Notes: generated from the sequence alone by a model not told the origin. Shown: positions 1-13,929, numbered from the stretch's first letter. The stretch: 64,000 bases of DNA from Botryotinia globosa (GCA_014898425.1 RCSZ01000002.1:1054001-1118000), one strand, 5' to 3'. Program-made: numbers and translations.

Positions 1-3000
1 ACCCCGACCTCTCGAATGGGCAGATGGTTGGACCATCGAGCATTCTGGGTTCGTCTGTGACGACTGCCCAGAAAAACACGTACGCACAACAGTATGCCGG
101 GAGGACGAGTTTAGATCAACCTGGGGGGTTGCAACCACCGGGCCAAAATGGCTCGCGAATGGCCTCAAGCTCGACAGCCGCATTTGCGCCTCGTGGTTCC
201 TCTCTCGCGCCATCTCCCGCCCCGGGAAGCTTCAGCTCGACAATGCGTAGCCAAATGCCACGGCAAGCTTCGGCTCTCGATACAAATGTTTCCATGGTAA
301 ACTTGGAGCGATTGGACGAAGATGATAGTACGACGCCGGTCAAGATATTGTCGAATCTACGCGAAATGTTGAGTAGGGAAATGAAAATAAAAGAGGGCAG
401 TGAGAATATGTTGGAGGCGCTGAATACGAAGAAAGCAAAGCAGACGAAAGAGCAAAGGCAAAGGGTGGAAGCGGAACTGAATATATCCAACCAGAAGATC
501 AGAGATTTGAGACTGAAAATTACGGAAATGCAAAAGCCTAAACCACCCACCACTCCTACGCGCAGTCGAATGGATGCTCTCTTCCAAAGTAACGGTGTGA
601 GGTCACCTCCAAGCGCTTCTAAAAGTATGGGAGGCTCAGAAGCAGCAGATGAGCTTACAGAGTCGCCAACGTATGTCTTGGCTGAAATATTACAAGCTCT
701 AGAGGTGGAAGGTCTCACTCCGGATTATTACGTTGGTCATGCAAACGATCTGGTTGAGCTCTTCAAGCGTCACCCCACTTTGAAGTATGATCTAGTCTGG
801 TCAGTATTTGGCTTGAGAATGCAAGTTATGCTTTTGAGTGGGAGTCGAGAGGTTGTAGCTGCAGGATATCGCATGACAAGATATGCAATTTCGGATGTCA
901 GCTCTTTACAAAAGATTCGCAGCCTAAACACTGATAATCTTGTCGTCGTGTAAGTACCGGATCTGGTAAATATTCATGCCCAATACTAAAGAGTTCTTAG
1001 ATCACTCATCAAGAAGGGAACTTCTGACGTGGAAAGAGAGCAGGCCTTGAAGTTCATCCGAGCATTTCTAGATGTAAAAGACGGCATAAAAGAAGTCTCT
1101 AGGGCTGTGGTAAGAACTATAGCTTCAGTTGCAGATCATGAGGAGGATCGACTCAAAGCTATCTGCATAGAGACACTTGCGGAGATCATGGTCCGCGATC
1201 CAGGCCTTGTCGTTGCCTCTGGTGGTCTCAGACCTCTTGCCGATGCTCTAGGCGAGGGTACTTACGACGCCTCGGAAAGTTTAACAGCAGCTTTTTTGTT
1301 CTTGCTTGATTCTCCTCATAGACGCCAGTATTTGCGATCGGGTTATGAGCTAGAAATCCTCTTCACTTCTTTCACCGACTCACTATTTGTGAAAGAAGAG
1401 ATTTTGAAGCAAAACTCGAAGGCTATTTCATATGCTATGAATTCATGGCCTGGTCTGATGACATTGTCTATGTACGACTTCAGAGCTATCAAATCACTAA
1501 TATCATGCTTAATCCTCCCCAATCCCATTGTACGCGAGACTGTCATAGATATGCTTTATGGAATCTTGCGCATCAAGTCTCCTTTTTGGGCAACCTCTTT
1601 CCTCGCTGGCAGGCGTCTCACTACATATGGAAGAGTTGCAAACCTCAAAACAGCACCGGCAAAGGCATCTGCGCAGTCAGCGACCGATGATGAATCGGGC
1701 GATAAAAGTTTCGTCGATCATTACACAGCGCTTCTACTAGCAGTGCTAATAAATGCTGGCATGATTGAAGGATTGTTGCAGGTGACTTCAGATACTGACA
1801 ATGCGATGTTAAAGCGAAAAACTACTCTGCTCATTGGAGAAACCTTGAAGCTTGCGAGTCAACTACTACCATCAAGTTGGAGTGCCGAGCTTCAGTTACT
1901 CCCCGGATTGTTTGCTGCTGCATCTCAGTTCGGGAGCGATGGTCGACTTGTGGCCACGAGCACGGTATATCAGATTAGCAGTGTGAGTCGGACATTGTAT
2001 AGATCAGCTCCATCCATCTCGACAACTCTTTCGATAAATAACAGTCACGATCACTTGTCTAGCTTGGGAGACCAGCCTAAAAGTAATCCTAACGTCTCTT
2101 TTGACGAGACAACGTTCAGACAGCTATTGGTTGAATCTCAAGTTTTGGCCAGCACAAATCCTATCAAGTGGAAGTGGGATATTATCTTGCGAATTATCGA
2201 GGGCCCGCTCACAAACGGCAAGCGGCTAGATGAAGCTGTGAAAGCCTCAAAGTTCATCAAAAGAATAATGAGTTTCTATCGGCCGTTTAAGTACAAGTTT
2301 TCTGAAGTTAGAAACACAAGGATAAATCAAAAATATATCAAGGTCGGTTGTGCACTCATGCACACTCTCCTTCAGACCGTGGAAGGAGTCAAATACTTGG
2401 CGGACAACAAGCTACTCAGACAAATTGCAGAATGTCTTGCTCAATGTGACCCGGTAACAATACCCCCCTGATTATGATGACTATCTTGTATACTAACACC
2501 TAGCAGACGAGTGGCCTCACTGCTTCTCAACCAACATTCTCAAAAGAAAGACTTTCAGAAACTCTTGCATGTGGTTATTTTGCTATGCTTGGAACTCTGA
2601 CTGGCGATCCAAAAGGGTTGCAAATGCTCGATCGTTGGCGAATGATCAATATGATGTATCACATAATCGATTTGAAGCAACGTCCCGACTTGATTAGGCT
2701 ACTGTTATCAAACTTTGACTATAATTTACCGGGACACCCAAGAGTCCTCTTATCTAAGGCCCTGACTGCAGGATCCAAGGAGATTCGTATACATGCGACG
2801 AACGTTCTACGGAAATATTCAAGTCGAGCCACAGGGACCACCGACTATAAATGGGCAATCGAGCTTTTAGTCACCCAACTTTACGATCCAGAGGTTGAAG
2901 TCTGCGCAACTGCTATCAAGATTCTTGAGGAAGCTTGTAATAGGAAGAGCTACCTCGAATTTATTGTGGAGTGTCGTCCAGCTCTAGACCATTTGGGAGA

Positions 3001-4174
3001 AATCGGTGCTCCTTTACTACTACGTTTCCTTTCCACGTCAATTGGATATCATTATTTGGATGGACTGGATTATATCAGCAATGAAATGGACGATTGGTTC
3101 CTAGGACGAAATGATAGTTATGTAGGAGTTATCGAGGCAAGCTTGGCAAAATCCTTTGTAGAAATGCCCGAAGAATCTTCAAATAGGATGAGTATGGACG
3201 AAGATAGCTTTGATCTCGAGGGCGAAAACGATGCACAAGTTCCTCCTCACTTCTACAGAGAACTCACCCGTACAAAAGAAGGCTGCAAACTTCTTCAAGA
3301 TAAAGGACATTTTGAAGAATTTGCTTGCACTATCCGTGAATATGGTATGCTAGCCGATGATCCAGAACTCATTCTCAAAATCAAAGGATGTCTTTGGGCA
3401 GTCGGAAACGTAGGATCTATGGAGCTAGGTGCACCCTTCCTAGAAGAATCAGATGTCGTCGAACAAATCGTCAAGATTGCTGAAGAACACCAAATCATGA
3501 GTCTACGCGGTACCGCATTTTTTGTTTTGGGGCTCATTTCGCGCAGTCGACATGGGCTTGAGATTCTCTCTGAACATGGGTGGGATTCAAATACCACCTC
3601 TCTAGGTGTCTCACTCGGCCTCTGCATTCCTCAGAACCTGAACAAATTTTTCTCCTACCAACCTTGGGAACACAAAACCATCTCCGACATAGTAATCACA
3701 GATGAAGAGAAAATCGAAATCGATAAAGCGAGAGTAGATGATCGGGACATAAATCAACGTATCCTAGAATTGGTGGAAAATCTAGGAAATATGATATTGC
3801 ATAAAAAGGCAATTGGGGAGCTGATACAAATCAAGGAGAATCAAGGGGATGCATTCAAACAGGTGGGACTCTTCAAGAAAGTCATGGTACTGTTAGAATA
3901 CCATCATTTCAGATTGCCGATGAGGAGGTTCGTTATTGAACTTTTCGAGAAGAGGGTTCTTAGACGCATTGTGCTGGACGAGGATAGTGATGATGAGGTA
4001 GAGATGGGAGTGGGTATGGGAGGGAGGGATATGGGGGGAAGAGATATGGAGAGAGTACAAAGAGGTCCAAGACACGAAGAAGATAGTGGGAGCGAAGGCG
4101 TAAGAACAGAACGTCAGAGAAGTGTTACGGATATTAGAGTGGTGGGAAATGAAGCGAATAATGCTTCAATATGA
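1..4174 (+). CDS. TSC11: Rictor/Ste16-like TORC2 subunit, 5'-partial
   Basis: Scaffold subunit of TOR complex 2 (Rictor/AVO3/Tsc11/Ste16), which helps TORC2 phosphorylate AGC kinases at the plasma membrane. Exons read 1-949, 1001-2453 and 2507-4174; introns have GTAAGT and GTAACA donors and CTAA-type branch sites. From the first ATG (24) a charged HR1/REM-1-like coiled coil lies at about residues 108-170, followed by the helical-repeat Rictor N-terminal and middle domains; the third exon carries the conserved Rictor block around HYLDGLDYISNEMDDWF. The frame is open to base 1, so the true N-terminus probably lies outside the window and the ATG at 24 may be internal. The C-terminus is charged and Gly/Arg/Met-rich. 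The second acceptor is a tandem TAGCAG; I used the distal site. The gene converges on eIF4G. Family assignment is confident; the start is not. Confidence 0.93.
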
Positions 4175-4540
4175 GTTGATGTGGTTCAAAACAGTGGATG
4201 GATGGCTGCATGGATATATGCATGGATATGTACGATTACAAGAGATCGACAGACACACAGAGAGAGGGGGAGAAACAGAGAGATGATGAGTGAGATGTGG
4301 TGATGCATCCGTCATTCACTCTAAATCAATTGGCATAATCCAAGTAGCAAAGATCAAATTTTCTTCACGGCGCTCGTTTTCTCTCTCCTCTTTTCTCTTT
4401 CCCTTTTCTCCCTCGCCTAAAAAGGAGCAATATCGCGCAAAGCGCAAAGCGAAACCCCTACCCGCTTCTCTTTCCGCATTTCCGCTTCCGATTCTGTATT
4501 TTCAAAATTTATCTCGCATAGACATAAGCTTGTTGAGGCT

Positions 4541-4563
4541 ACCTACCTACCTACCTACCTACC
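4541..4563 (+). repeat. (CTAC)n microsatellite
   Basis: About five to six tandem copies of the tetranucleotide CTAC. It is followed by a short GTAC-repeat stretch. Confidence 0.85.
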
Positions 4564-4800
4564 ATAGGCAGTTGTTTAGGGTGGTACGTACGTACCTACC
4601 GACGGGCGGGCGTGAATTCATCGATCTATCTGGTTGGTTGGGTGGCAGGCGTGGTCGGCGTGGTTTGGTGTATGGAGTGCGTGGATCGATTTTGATTAGG
4701 TGTTTTTTTATAGTTTTTTTAGGCATGGTTGGGTTGGTTTGCATTTAGGAAGATCGGGAGATGGAGGTTGAGGGAATGGATTAAGGGTCGAAAGGTTGAG

Positions 4801-4852
4801 GGATTGATGGATTGAGGCATTGAGGCATTGAGGGATTGAGGCATTGAGGCAT
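4801..4852 (+). repeat. Short ATTGAGGC minisatellite
   Basis: Tandem, slightly varied copies of an 8-10 bp unit of the type ATTGAGG(C/G). It falls in the Rictor-eIF4G spacer. Confidence 0.8.
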
Positions 4853-6105
4853 GGGTGAATGGGTGACATCGAAATTTGAATTGTAAGAACGTAAAAGCAG
4901 AAGTAGAAGCGGGATATAGAAGATGAAGATCAGATGTTGGGATTTTGAAAATAAATGAAATGGATTTTTACTTATTTTATATGCTGGACTTGAGAGAGGG
5001 TGTGTGTGTGTGTGACTAATTAGTGAGTATCTTTGCCTTCTGTAACATGCAGTGAGGAGGAATAAATAGATGCAAGACATGTATGATATAATTTCAACCA
5101 AGCCTCATGCACATTAAAATAGGGAGAGCCCAGAACCACATCAAGGACATGACTTGCAATTACAGCCAAACGACCACAACAACCAATGACGTTCAATTCA
5201 CCCAAGATCACAGTTCACGTCAAAGGAGTATAGATAAATTTCATAAATTTCATAAATTTCATTCGTTCTTACTAATTGCAGCTGGCTGGTGTGATGAAGA
5301 AGAAAAGAAAATAGTTAAAAAAAACCACTGATGAAGAAAAAAGAGATTATAATTGTACAAAAGGTTTTCCGAGCATCCATCCTGCGTTCCTCCCCACAAG
5401 CAGGGACCTCCAACACCCCCTTGACACAAATCCATAGCTTTCACAATAGATTCATCCCCCAGCTCCAGAACAAGACAAGCCCTTCCATGTTCTTTTGCTC
5501 CGTATTTCACTCAAGACCAACCGCCACCAGCCAGCCAGGCTATCAGAGAAAAACCTCATAATCACTGCGCAACAACCTTGAAGCCCCATGCCTTACTTTG
5601 CGGAGATGACATTAGGGTATCAAGTCGTGACAGCGCCAATGCAGATAAAACAAAAAACGCAAAAGCTGGAGCGTAACAGTCGTAGACCATCATATGGGGA
5701 TGCATTGCAGCAATCCGGGTCATCGATCATTAGAGCCACGTAAAGACGGAAAAAAATATGGACAAAAGAAGAAAAAGCTTTTAGAGGTCGTGATCGGCTA
5801 CCAACCATATCGCCGTCCAAATCCAGCCCCTGCCAGCCAAAGAAATTTGCAGATGGAAAGCATCCCATTTTGTCCCACGCACCAAATACCGGATAATGCA
5901 TTAGAAAGATGACCGAAAACAAGATCTGATGATAACGGAATTTAGTCTAATGTGTGAAATCTGAGGTATCACAGTGAACAGAATGCGGAACTTTTAAGAC
6001 ACCCTTTGAAAATAGGCCCCGCCGTAAATGCAAGATTAGCCCGCCGTCTATGCACAGAAATTGGAATGATCCGTTTTATTAAACACTTTTGTCAATGCTC
6101 AATGA

Positions 6106-9100
6106 TCAAGCATCACCCTCCTTCTTGTCAGAAGCTGCTGTGGACTTCGACAATACTGGAGAGGTGTGAGTAGAGGGAGGAGATGCTGGATTTTCGGTCT
6201 CGCCAGATCCTAATCCTGCCAGTAGACTACGGAAAAGTTAGTTAAGCGTCAATGGATTGTCAAGAATAGAATGTGCGAACCTGAACGCATTTGCGGAAGT
6301 AGCTGATTTCCTATCCTTGTCTTGTGGGGGTGTGCCTGTTCTTGAAGAAGCTCCAGAGTCTTCACCTGTTCTGCCCAAGGAACCTCCTGGTCCCATCTTT
6401 CGGCCACTGTTGCTTCTTGAATTGAACATAGATGATGGTCCGAATGAGAGCTGCGCATTGGTGTTTCGGCTTGCACCACCCTTGTTTGTGAGGCGACGAA
6501 GGTCATCCATACCAACAGTGTTCTTCTGGTAATCAGGAGGAGGTTGGTTACCATATCCACCAGAGAAGTTTCTTCCGTCGCCACGACCCATTGGCATGCG
6601 TCCTCCACCACCACCTCTTTGACTCCTCGCGTTCTCGGCAGCCTTTGCAGCAGCAGCAGCCTCGGCCTATAATTAATTAGTACATTTTCACTTGTCAAAG
6701 TTCGTGAGGAAACTCTTACCGCAGCTCTGACTTCGTCAAGTGTCTGAGGACCCTTGTTTGCTTCCTTTGAAGCCCATCCCTTCTTTCGAAGATCGACAAT
6801 GTCCATAAGCATGAACTTGAGACGACTTGGCAACTCAGGTTGCTCCATCATGGCGTTGATACGGGCGAAGTATACATCCATCAATGGTCTACCCTTCTCG
6901 GTGCTGTCAAGGTTAAAACCGATGGTCTTGAGGAGTTTGGTCAAAGACTCAATCTCAGCTTCGTCAGGAAGACCATTGTAGTCCACGAGTTTCTTGACAC
7001 ACTCGTGCATGATACGCTCCGTAAGCATACTAAGCTTATACAACTCACCAATGAATTGAACAAGACCAAGACCACGTCTCTTGGCAGCAGCAGCGATATA
7101 ATACTCGTCTGAGAGCATAGCAGCTTCTTCAGTCTTGGCATCCTCGCGTTCACCCTCAGGCTTCTCTGGCAAGTCAATCTTCCAACCCCTCTCGAATTCT
7201 TCTTGACATCTATTGAGCAAGTACTTTCGGAAAAGGTTACCACCAGAGACGATGTTTCCATTCTTGTCTACGATGCTCTCATCCTTGATGTCAGGGCTCA
7301 TGGTCTCCAACATGCGCTTGCAGAACTTGGCATACATGGAAGCCCAGTGGGCTTCGTCAGTGGCCTTCTCGAAAGTAAGTTGGATGACCTGTCTCAATGT
7401 GCGGCCATCTGCTTCGTCCCTAGACTGTGCAGCAATGGCCAAGATTTGGTCGGCGATCTTGTCGAACTTCTCAGGGGTCATCTTGTTCAAAGCGGCCTTG
7501 ACCTTTCTTTGAACCATGTCAGGGTCCATGTGGCCAGCGCCAGGAGTGGCACCAGGTGTAGGTCCAGCAGCACCAGTAGCTGTTTGAGTTTGACCGACAC
7601 TGCGTGGTTTCCAACCCGTGGAAGAAATTTGAATGGGCTTGATCTCCATACCGCTGGTAAGAGGCATCTTTGCTGCGGCTTGGGCCTCTTGCTTAGCGTT
7701 ACTGCCTTGGTAACCGCCTTCACGCTTGCTACCCCCACGCGTGGATCTGCTTGCTTGGCGTGGGGAGTGTGGCATAGAGTTGGTAGAGTTGGTTCGTTGC
7801 ATAGAGCCACCGGGGAAAGCTCCACCGGGGCGTTGGAATGAAGCCATGGGGTTGTTGATAGCTGGTCGTGCCATATTGCCTTGAGACATAGCAAAACGCA
7901 TCTCGCTGGTAGTGCCAGGTGGAAGGGTCTTTCCACCTTGAGCACCAAACTGACCCATAGTGAATTGACCAACGGCATTTCCGCCACCACGGTTTGATCC
8001 TCGAGGACCCATGCCACCGGGTGTCCTCTGTGATCCACCAGGTCTAGCAGAGCTTGGATCATCTCCGATGAGAGCCTTGATTTGCGACTCGAATTCCATG
8101 GATGGCTTCTCGGTGAATACCTTTTGGAATTGGAGCAAAAATTCCTTGTCGTATTTGAAAGTCTTGCCCTTGGCATTAGCGGCAGAGTTCAAAGCAGGGT
8201 TTGGCGAATTGATGTTGGCTGGATAGATGGAGGAGTCAAGGACAGTCAAGAAACGAGCAGACTTGAGCGACTGGAGAGCTGCGCTAGGTTGAGGTGGCTC
8301 AACAGGCTTAGTGTTGAGGGGTGCAAGGTTAAGCGCCGCAGGCTTGCCTCGCTTCTCGGCAGCAAGTGTCTTGGGAGGTGGGCCCATGGAATCATCAGAA
8401 GTAGGAGTTGATGCACCGCTGTCGGTTTCGAGGGTAGCCTTTGAAAGCTTTGTAGCGAGAGTATCTGGGGTCTCTTCATCCTTCTTAGCATCGCCACCTT
8501 TGGCCTTGGCTTCGGCCTCGGCTCTCTTCTTCTCCTTTTCATCTTCGAGGCGTTCCATCTCGCGCTCCTGCTCCTTGAGTTTGCGGTCATTTTCTGCTGC
8601 ATTGGCCTTGTCGGCTTCAGCCGTCTCGGCGGCAAGTCTTGCTTTTTCAGCGTTACGCTTGGCGAGGAGTTCCACTTCTTTCTTCTCTCGTTCCACTTCA
8701 GCTGCCTCCATCTCGGCAATTTGTTTCTCAAACTCCTCTTCAGCCTCCTTTTGGGCCTTCTCGGCAGCAGCTTTCGCGTCTGCCTCTTCCTTGACCTTGG
8801 CTTCTTCGGCGGCCTTGGCTTCTTCCTTGGCCTTCTCTTCTTCCTTGGCCTTGGCTTCAGCGGCGGCGGCGGCTTCAGCAGCCTTAGCAGCCTCCTCATT
8901 CTTGGCCTCGTCGACCTTGTCACCTCCTGCTGCCATCTTCTTGACCTTTTCTTGCATCTCTTGACGGATCTCTTCAGCAGACTTGGTAGCCAAGCTATCA
9001 GTGCGAGCATGTTGAGGAGTAGCGGACTTTGGTGGAGGTGTTGGTGTAGACGAAGCAATGACAGGTGGTGTTCTAGTCCTGTTGCTAGGAGCGGGAGAAG

Positions 9101-11086
9101 CAGGTGCCTTGATTGCGTCAACATTCAAGACATCACCGTCAGGTCTCTTGATGACAATAGCAGCGCTCTTGCGAGTTGGTCTAGAGAACGCGCTTTGAGC
9201 GACAGGCTTTGGCTGAGGTGTATGCGAAGTGGTCGGTGTGATCATAGGAACTTGGGCTTGGCCCATGCTAGAAGCTGGTCGATGTTCAGACATTTGAGAC
9301 GAATTGCGGGACATGGGTTGTGGTGCCTGTTGTGTATACTGACCAGCGATATATGTTTGGCTGTAACCTGGTTGTGGCGATTGGGGTGGAACAGGGTGCA
9401 TATAACCAGCTTGAGGATATTGGAAAGTTGGAGGGCCACCCATCAAAGGCATGCCGGGGTAAGGACCGTAGGGATGAGTCTGTGTACCTGTTAGAAATTT
9501 GTCAAAGTTGCCAGAAGCTGGCGAGAAATCAATGTTTGAAACATCAGAAGAAACGTTGAAATAGGGAGTAGCAGAAGGGAGAGGGGGGAGGCTTGGGTCC
9601 GTAGAACTTGGATCTGCAGGTTTCTTCGGGATAACTGAATCCTTGGCTTGAGGTGAGGGCAAATTCAACTGTTGGTTGGAAACAGGAAAGCCATTCTCCT
9701 GGTGCTCCGACTGCATGGATCCTCTTCTATTTCTGGCAATACCTTGACCGTTACTTCCACGGGGGAACGCCTGTTCATGGTGGGTAGTGAAGCTGTGACC
9801 AAAAAGTTCTGTTGAAGGCTTTCGGTAATGTTGGGTTGAAGACTTATCAAACCACTTCTTGCCTCTACTACCACCACCACCGCCTCGATTGAACGTTGGA
9901 CAAGAGAAAGAATCGTTGGAATAAGAGGGGCATTGGTTTACCGGGTATTGATAGCCTTGTTGCACTTGAGGAGCTCCCATGTGAGATGGCTGATAGTAAG
10001 CAGCATGGGCGTTGAATGGTTGTGGGCTCTGCATGGGCATCGCTTGGTTCATGTTAGGAGTACCGGGGATTGAGTTCGAAAGAGCTGGGCTTCGAGCGGC
10101 TTGGTGTGGGGAATGCTGGTACTGTGGGCGACCTTGGTTTTGGAAAGGAGGCACGCCACCACGTCCGCCATTTTGGTTGTTTCTAAACTGTGGTGGGTTT
10201 GGTGGAGGGAAGCCAGTATGACCTGTGTATTGTTGGTTGAATCCACCACGTCCACGACCACCACCTTGTTGGTAGCCACCACGTCCAGCTCCTGGACCTT
10301 GATTGTTGTCACTTTGTGCCGAATGCGACGATTCACGACGAAGGTGACCGCCTGCTTGACTGTTAGGTGCCAAAGGTCCTTGGGAGGCTGCTTGTCGCAT
10401 GTGTCGCTATAGAGAAAGCAAGTCAGCAAATGTGCCATGAGTCTGTGAGGAATGATACTTACATCACCGTCGTTGCCCAAACTACCAAAAGTCATGTTTC
10501 CTTGTTGAGAAATTCCAGATGGGGGTCTTCCACCACTTGCAGTTGGTTGAGGAATAGGAGATGGCGAGGTTGCTGGCGAAACTACTCGTGGATTGTTTCC
10601 TGGAATTGGAATTGGCTCCGAGGCGGGTTGAGAGATTTGGGGGATGCTGTGAGAAGCGGCAGGAGAATCCATCAAAGCTCCAAACCGAATACCACCTCTT
10701 GAACCACCGACTGGACCTCCATTGGGAACGTAACCTGCGGGACCGTTTGCGCTAATTGTCACCGAGCTCTTACGGCTGTGGTCAGTCGAACCACCATTAG
10801 CTGCAGCATTGCTATGGGCGATAGCAGGTGCAGAAACTGCCGGTACAGCTGGAGGAATCGAAGCTCTACCGTTTACCGGCGAGATAGAGGATGATTTTCC
10901 ATGTTGCTGTACCGGCGCAGAACCTCCGACAGCCACGGCGGGTGATGGAGTCGAGGAGCTCGTCGCAATAGGTGGCGACGAGACTGCCTTCTTTGCGGTA
11001 GAAGCGTACGACTGGGTCGACTGCGACGTGCTAGTGGTGTTTGAGGCCTGGCTTTGGTTTTGAGATTGTTGAGGAACGGAAGTCAT
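6106..11086 (-). CDS. TIF4631: Translation initiation factor eIF4G
   Basis: Scaffold of the cytoplasmic cap-binding complex, linking eIF4E, eIF4A and poly(A)-binding protein. Coding exons on the minus strand are 11086-10463, 10406-6720, 6666-6281 and 6226-6106 (4818 nt, 1605 residues, a normal fungal length); all junctions keep frame. The order is a Ser/Thr/Gln/Pro-rich N-terminus with RGG-like repeats, an Ala/Glu/Lys coiled coil at about 690-850, an eIF4E-binding YxxxxL-phi motif (YDKEFLL, about residue 959), a MIF4G helical domain at about 1170-1420, then an Arg/Gly/Ser-rich tail ending in a Leu-Leu-Ala-Gly-Leu-rich segment. The start ATG was chosen because it precedes the Ser/Gln-rich conserved N-terminus; an in-frame upstream ATG at 11224 lies in leader-like DNA. 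The third donor (GTTCGC) is weak but the C-terminus it joins is eIF4G-like. Confidence 0.96.
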
Positions 11087-11668
11087 AGGGTGAACTGTTT
11101 GTCGAAGGTGACCTCGTATCTTTTCGGAAGAAGGGATTTGAATTAAATTGTATGACGTTATCGCGATAGGTGTGGGTGACGGGTAGTATGCCTTCGCAGA
11201 TGGTCGAGATTGAATTAGAATCAATACCTATAAACAAGAAAAAGAATCTTCTTGAATTAATTTGATAGAAAAAGGTTGAGTGGAGAGAGGATTTGTGGTT
11301 ATGTTTCTTCCTGAGTGGGCAGAAATTAATCGCTCTCAAAAAAAAGTGCGAATATCTGGAGATTCGCCCTCTCTTTTCGTGTGGGTGAATGGATGGGAGA
11401 ATTTGTATTCGTTACAGTTTGAATAACTATAACTGTACAATTCTGGTGAAAGGTCGATACTTTGTGGAAAAGGTATCGAGGACTATTCCTGCGGCAGTCG
11501 TTCTTCTACAGAATAGAAGATGTGCTGCTGGGATAGTTTTAATTTTTTATTGTGGGAGGTATTTTCAAGTTGTCTTGAAATTGTTGGTGGGTGGGTAGAA
11601 AAATTGAAATGAGAGAAATCCTGATAAATTGCTATCTTCGATGGTGGCTCGGCTAGTTTGGAAATGCT

Positions 11669-11713
11669 TAACTTTTTTTTTTTTTTTTTTTCTATGTCTG
11701 GGGGGGGGGGGGG
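11669..11713 (+). repeat. Poly-T followed by poly-G
   Basis: A run of about 22 T is followed, eight bases later, by 13 G. Such tracts in spacers are usually length-variable. Confidence 0.9.
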
Positions 11714-12098
11714 ACACTAGGGAAAATGTGATTTGGTGAATGTGTGTGTGTATTGACTGACACCTTGGATATAAGGCCTGTTGTAAGGCTGGCCAGGTAT
11801 CTATAAAGTATAGTATACATTATGATTGTACTGATCTCGACAATGGGGAAGACAATGTGAAGTGGAAATATGTCCCTTTATTTCAATTGGCTCTCTGATT
11901 TAAACCATATCTTTATGGAAGGAACCTAATCATTAGAACCTTTTTCGACTGAAGATCTCGGACATATATCAACGATTCTATCTATTTGAAAGCTATATCT
12001 GCAATAGCTACCTGGTACTTTGACATAATACCCTGACCGTTATATTATACTATTCTTTCATCGATGCCTCTGGTATCTTTGCTTGAAGAATCAGTTGA

Positions 12099-12236
12099 AT
12101 GACGCTCCGCTGGCCCTCCGGGGGCCACTGCCGTGGGGGCAGACCAGCTAGATCTAGATACGTGGAGAGGAAATACTTTTATATCTTCAACATTTCGAGC
12201 GCAGCGAGCTATGGGGGTTTGGGGGCTTGCCCCCAT
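12099..12236. other. GC-rich hairpin block
   Basis: Two GC-rich islands stand out of AT-rich surroundings. The first holds a near-perfect GGCC...GGCC palindrome (12112-12126); the second holds GGGGGCTTGCCCCC (about 12219-12232). They could be ends of a small structured insertion. No terminal repeats or target duplication were identified, so its nature is open. Confidence 0.45.
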
Positions 12237-13929
12237 AATAATACAATTATAATTCAGACGATGAGTATGATAATATCCTTCTCTATTGCTAATATCAAAA
12301 AAAGGAACAAATCAAATCTAACCTTGTCATATCACATTCTTCTTCTTTATTTTTCAATCCATAACTAAAAGAAAAGTTGAGACTTGCTATGTATGACTCG
12401 ACCGACGCCAAATGCCTCGAGGAGTCAAGAAAGACCTTTACGAACGGCACAATCATTACATCGAATCACACAAGTTATCATCTCAAACACGCTAGGTATA
12501 ATAGTCATGGATAACCAAGCCCCTGGGTAAGAACTTGGAAGACATTTCTTCTTGGACTTTTGTGACATGGCAAGTTGGCAACATATCACCACAGCATCTT
12601 TTGGGGATCTCTATCCTTGGTCTGATCTGACTTGCATCCATCACCAGTCATAGTTTACGTACCGGTGAGAAACTCTCTACCGCAAGCAAGTCCATAGTAT
12701 TTCTCTCTTCTTCATCTCCAATACTTGTGCAGAAATGAAACGGCGATTTTATCTTCCAGCTGAACATTTCACATCATCGACAAATCACCAACTCATCAGC
12801 TCTGATACCGGTACTCCACTCTTCAGCTCCAGCTCAAAACATCATAATGGAACTTATAAGTTGATAACTACAACTACTACACAGTGCCACGATTCTGCAC
12901 CTCGATAACCAATAGATCCGTGACCTCAAAGTCTACCGCCATTGGGATTTGGAACAGCCTTGAAGAAATACAACAGGGCGTGGTATTGCCCGGTTCCTCA
13001 GAATCATCACGTATTATTGAATCTGTTTCGCTATCAAATTCTTGCTTCAATGGTGCAGCACAAAAGAATATCTATTCATCAGACGATGCAACATGATGGA
13101 ATTCTCCCTAACCACCTCGAGACTATCTCCTCCACTCAAGATATCATGGCTAACCTCCGAAATTTGTACACATATCTCAGCCCATCGAATTGGACTTCTT
13201 CGAGAATACATAATGGACTGTGTTTGCATTTATGATTCCAGCTGAATACTGTATCTAAAATCAAATTTGGAATTGGTTTCTCTAACCTCCCTACTAGGTC
13301 GTGTACCTAGTAACTTAGTAAGTCGTTACTTGGTCGAGAAAGCAAGCAACATCGATATGAATATTCCATTCAAGAACCATTATCCCATTTTCATCTTCCC
13401 TTTCCTGGCCTTTTCTTGATGGATACCTAAATACCTAATACCTAAATACCAACATGCGTGTCATCCATTTCATCATTCTATTCTATTTCTCCAACAACCA
13501 CAACCAATCCTATCACCCACCTTCAAATATACATTGCTCTTCAATCCCTCCCTCCAATCACCACAACCCACAAACATAACCGACCAGTCACCAACCACCA
13601 ACCACCAACCACTCACCACCAACTCACTACAGAATATATTATATACAGCCATTATCATATCTATCATATCTATCATATGAGTATATGAGGAAAGCATAGT
13701 AAATAAGTGACTCATTCTGACATGTATCATCTATCAATATTCACGTATCACCTCTCTAGTACCCCAACTCACAGATTATAGATGTAGATACCTAGGTATA
13801 GATATCTCTCAGATAGTCTAGCGATGAACCAACGATGGTGATCGTAACGCTTGGATCGTTAGGAGGTAGTTACTGTCGGGTTGGTTGGTTGGCTCAAGGT
13901 TGGACTTGGGACTTTCAACTAGACTGGAT

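Larger units (their letters stand above)
4175..6105. other. Convergent intergenic spacer, no gene seen
   Basis: This spacer lies between the 3' ends of Rictor and eIF4G. It holds pyrimidine-rich stretches, short tandem repeats (listed separately) and three ATAAATTTC-type repeats near 5235-5265. Short open frames here lack splice logic or recognisable protein sense. Both 3' UTRs and polyadenylation signals must lie here, but I cannot place them. Confidence 0.6.

Noticed and set aside
8246..9124. Long frames overlapping eIF4G in other registers (Lys/Arg/Pro-rich and Ser/Ala-rich)
   Set aside because: They mirror the Glu/Lys/Ala-rich eIF4G coiled coil and are typical shadows of biased codons.
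9488..9941. Possible internal intron in eIF4G (CCG-GTAAAC donor, TTTCTAACAG acceptor)
   Set aside because: The interval is 454 nt, so removal would break the frame, whereas the unspliced sequence is open throughout.
13458..13730. Overlapping short frames in Thr/His- and Met/Ile-rich registers
   Set aside because: They cover a degenerate CCAACCAC/TATCATA repeat with no protein sense.
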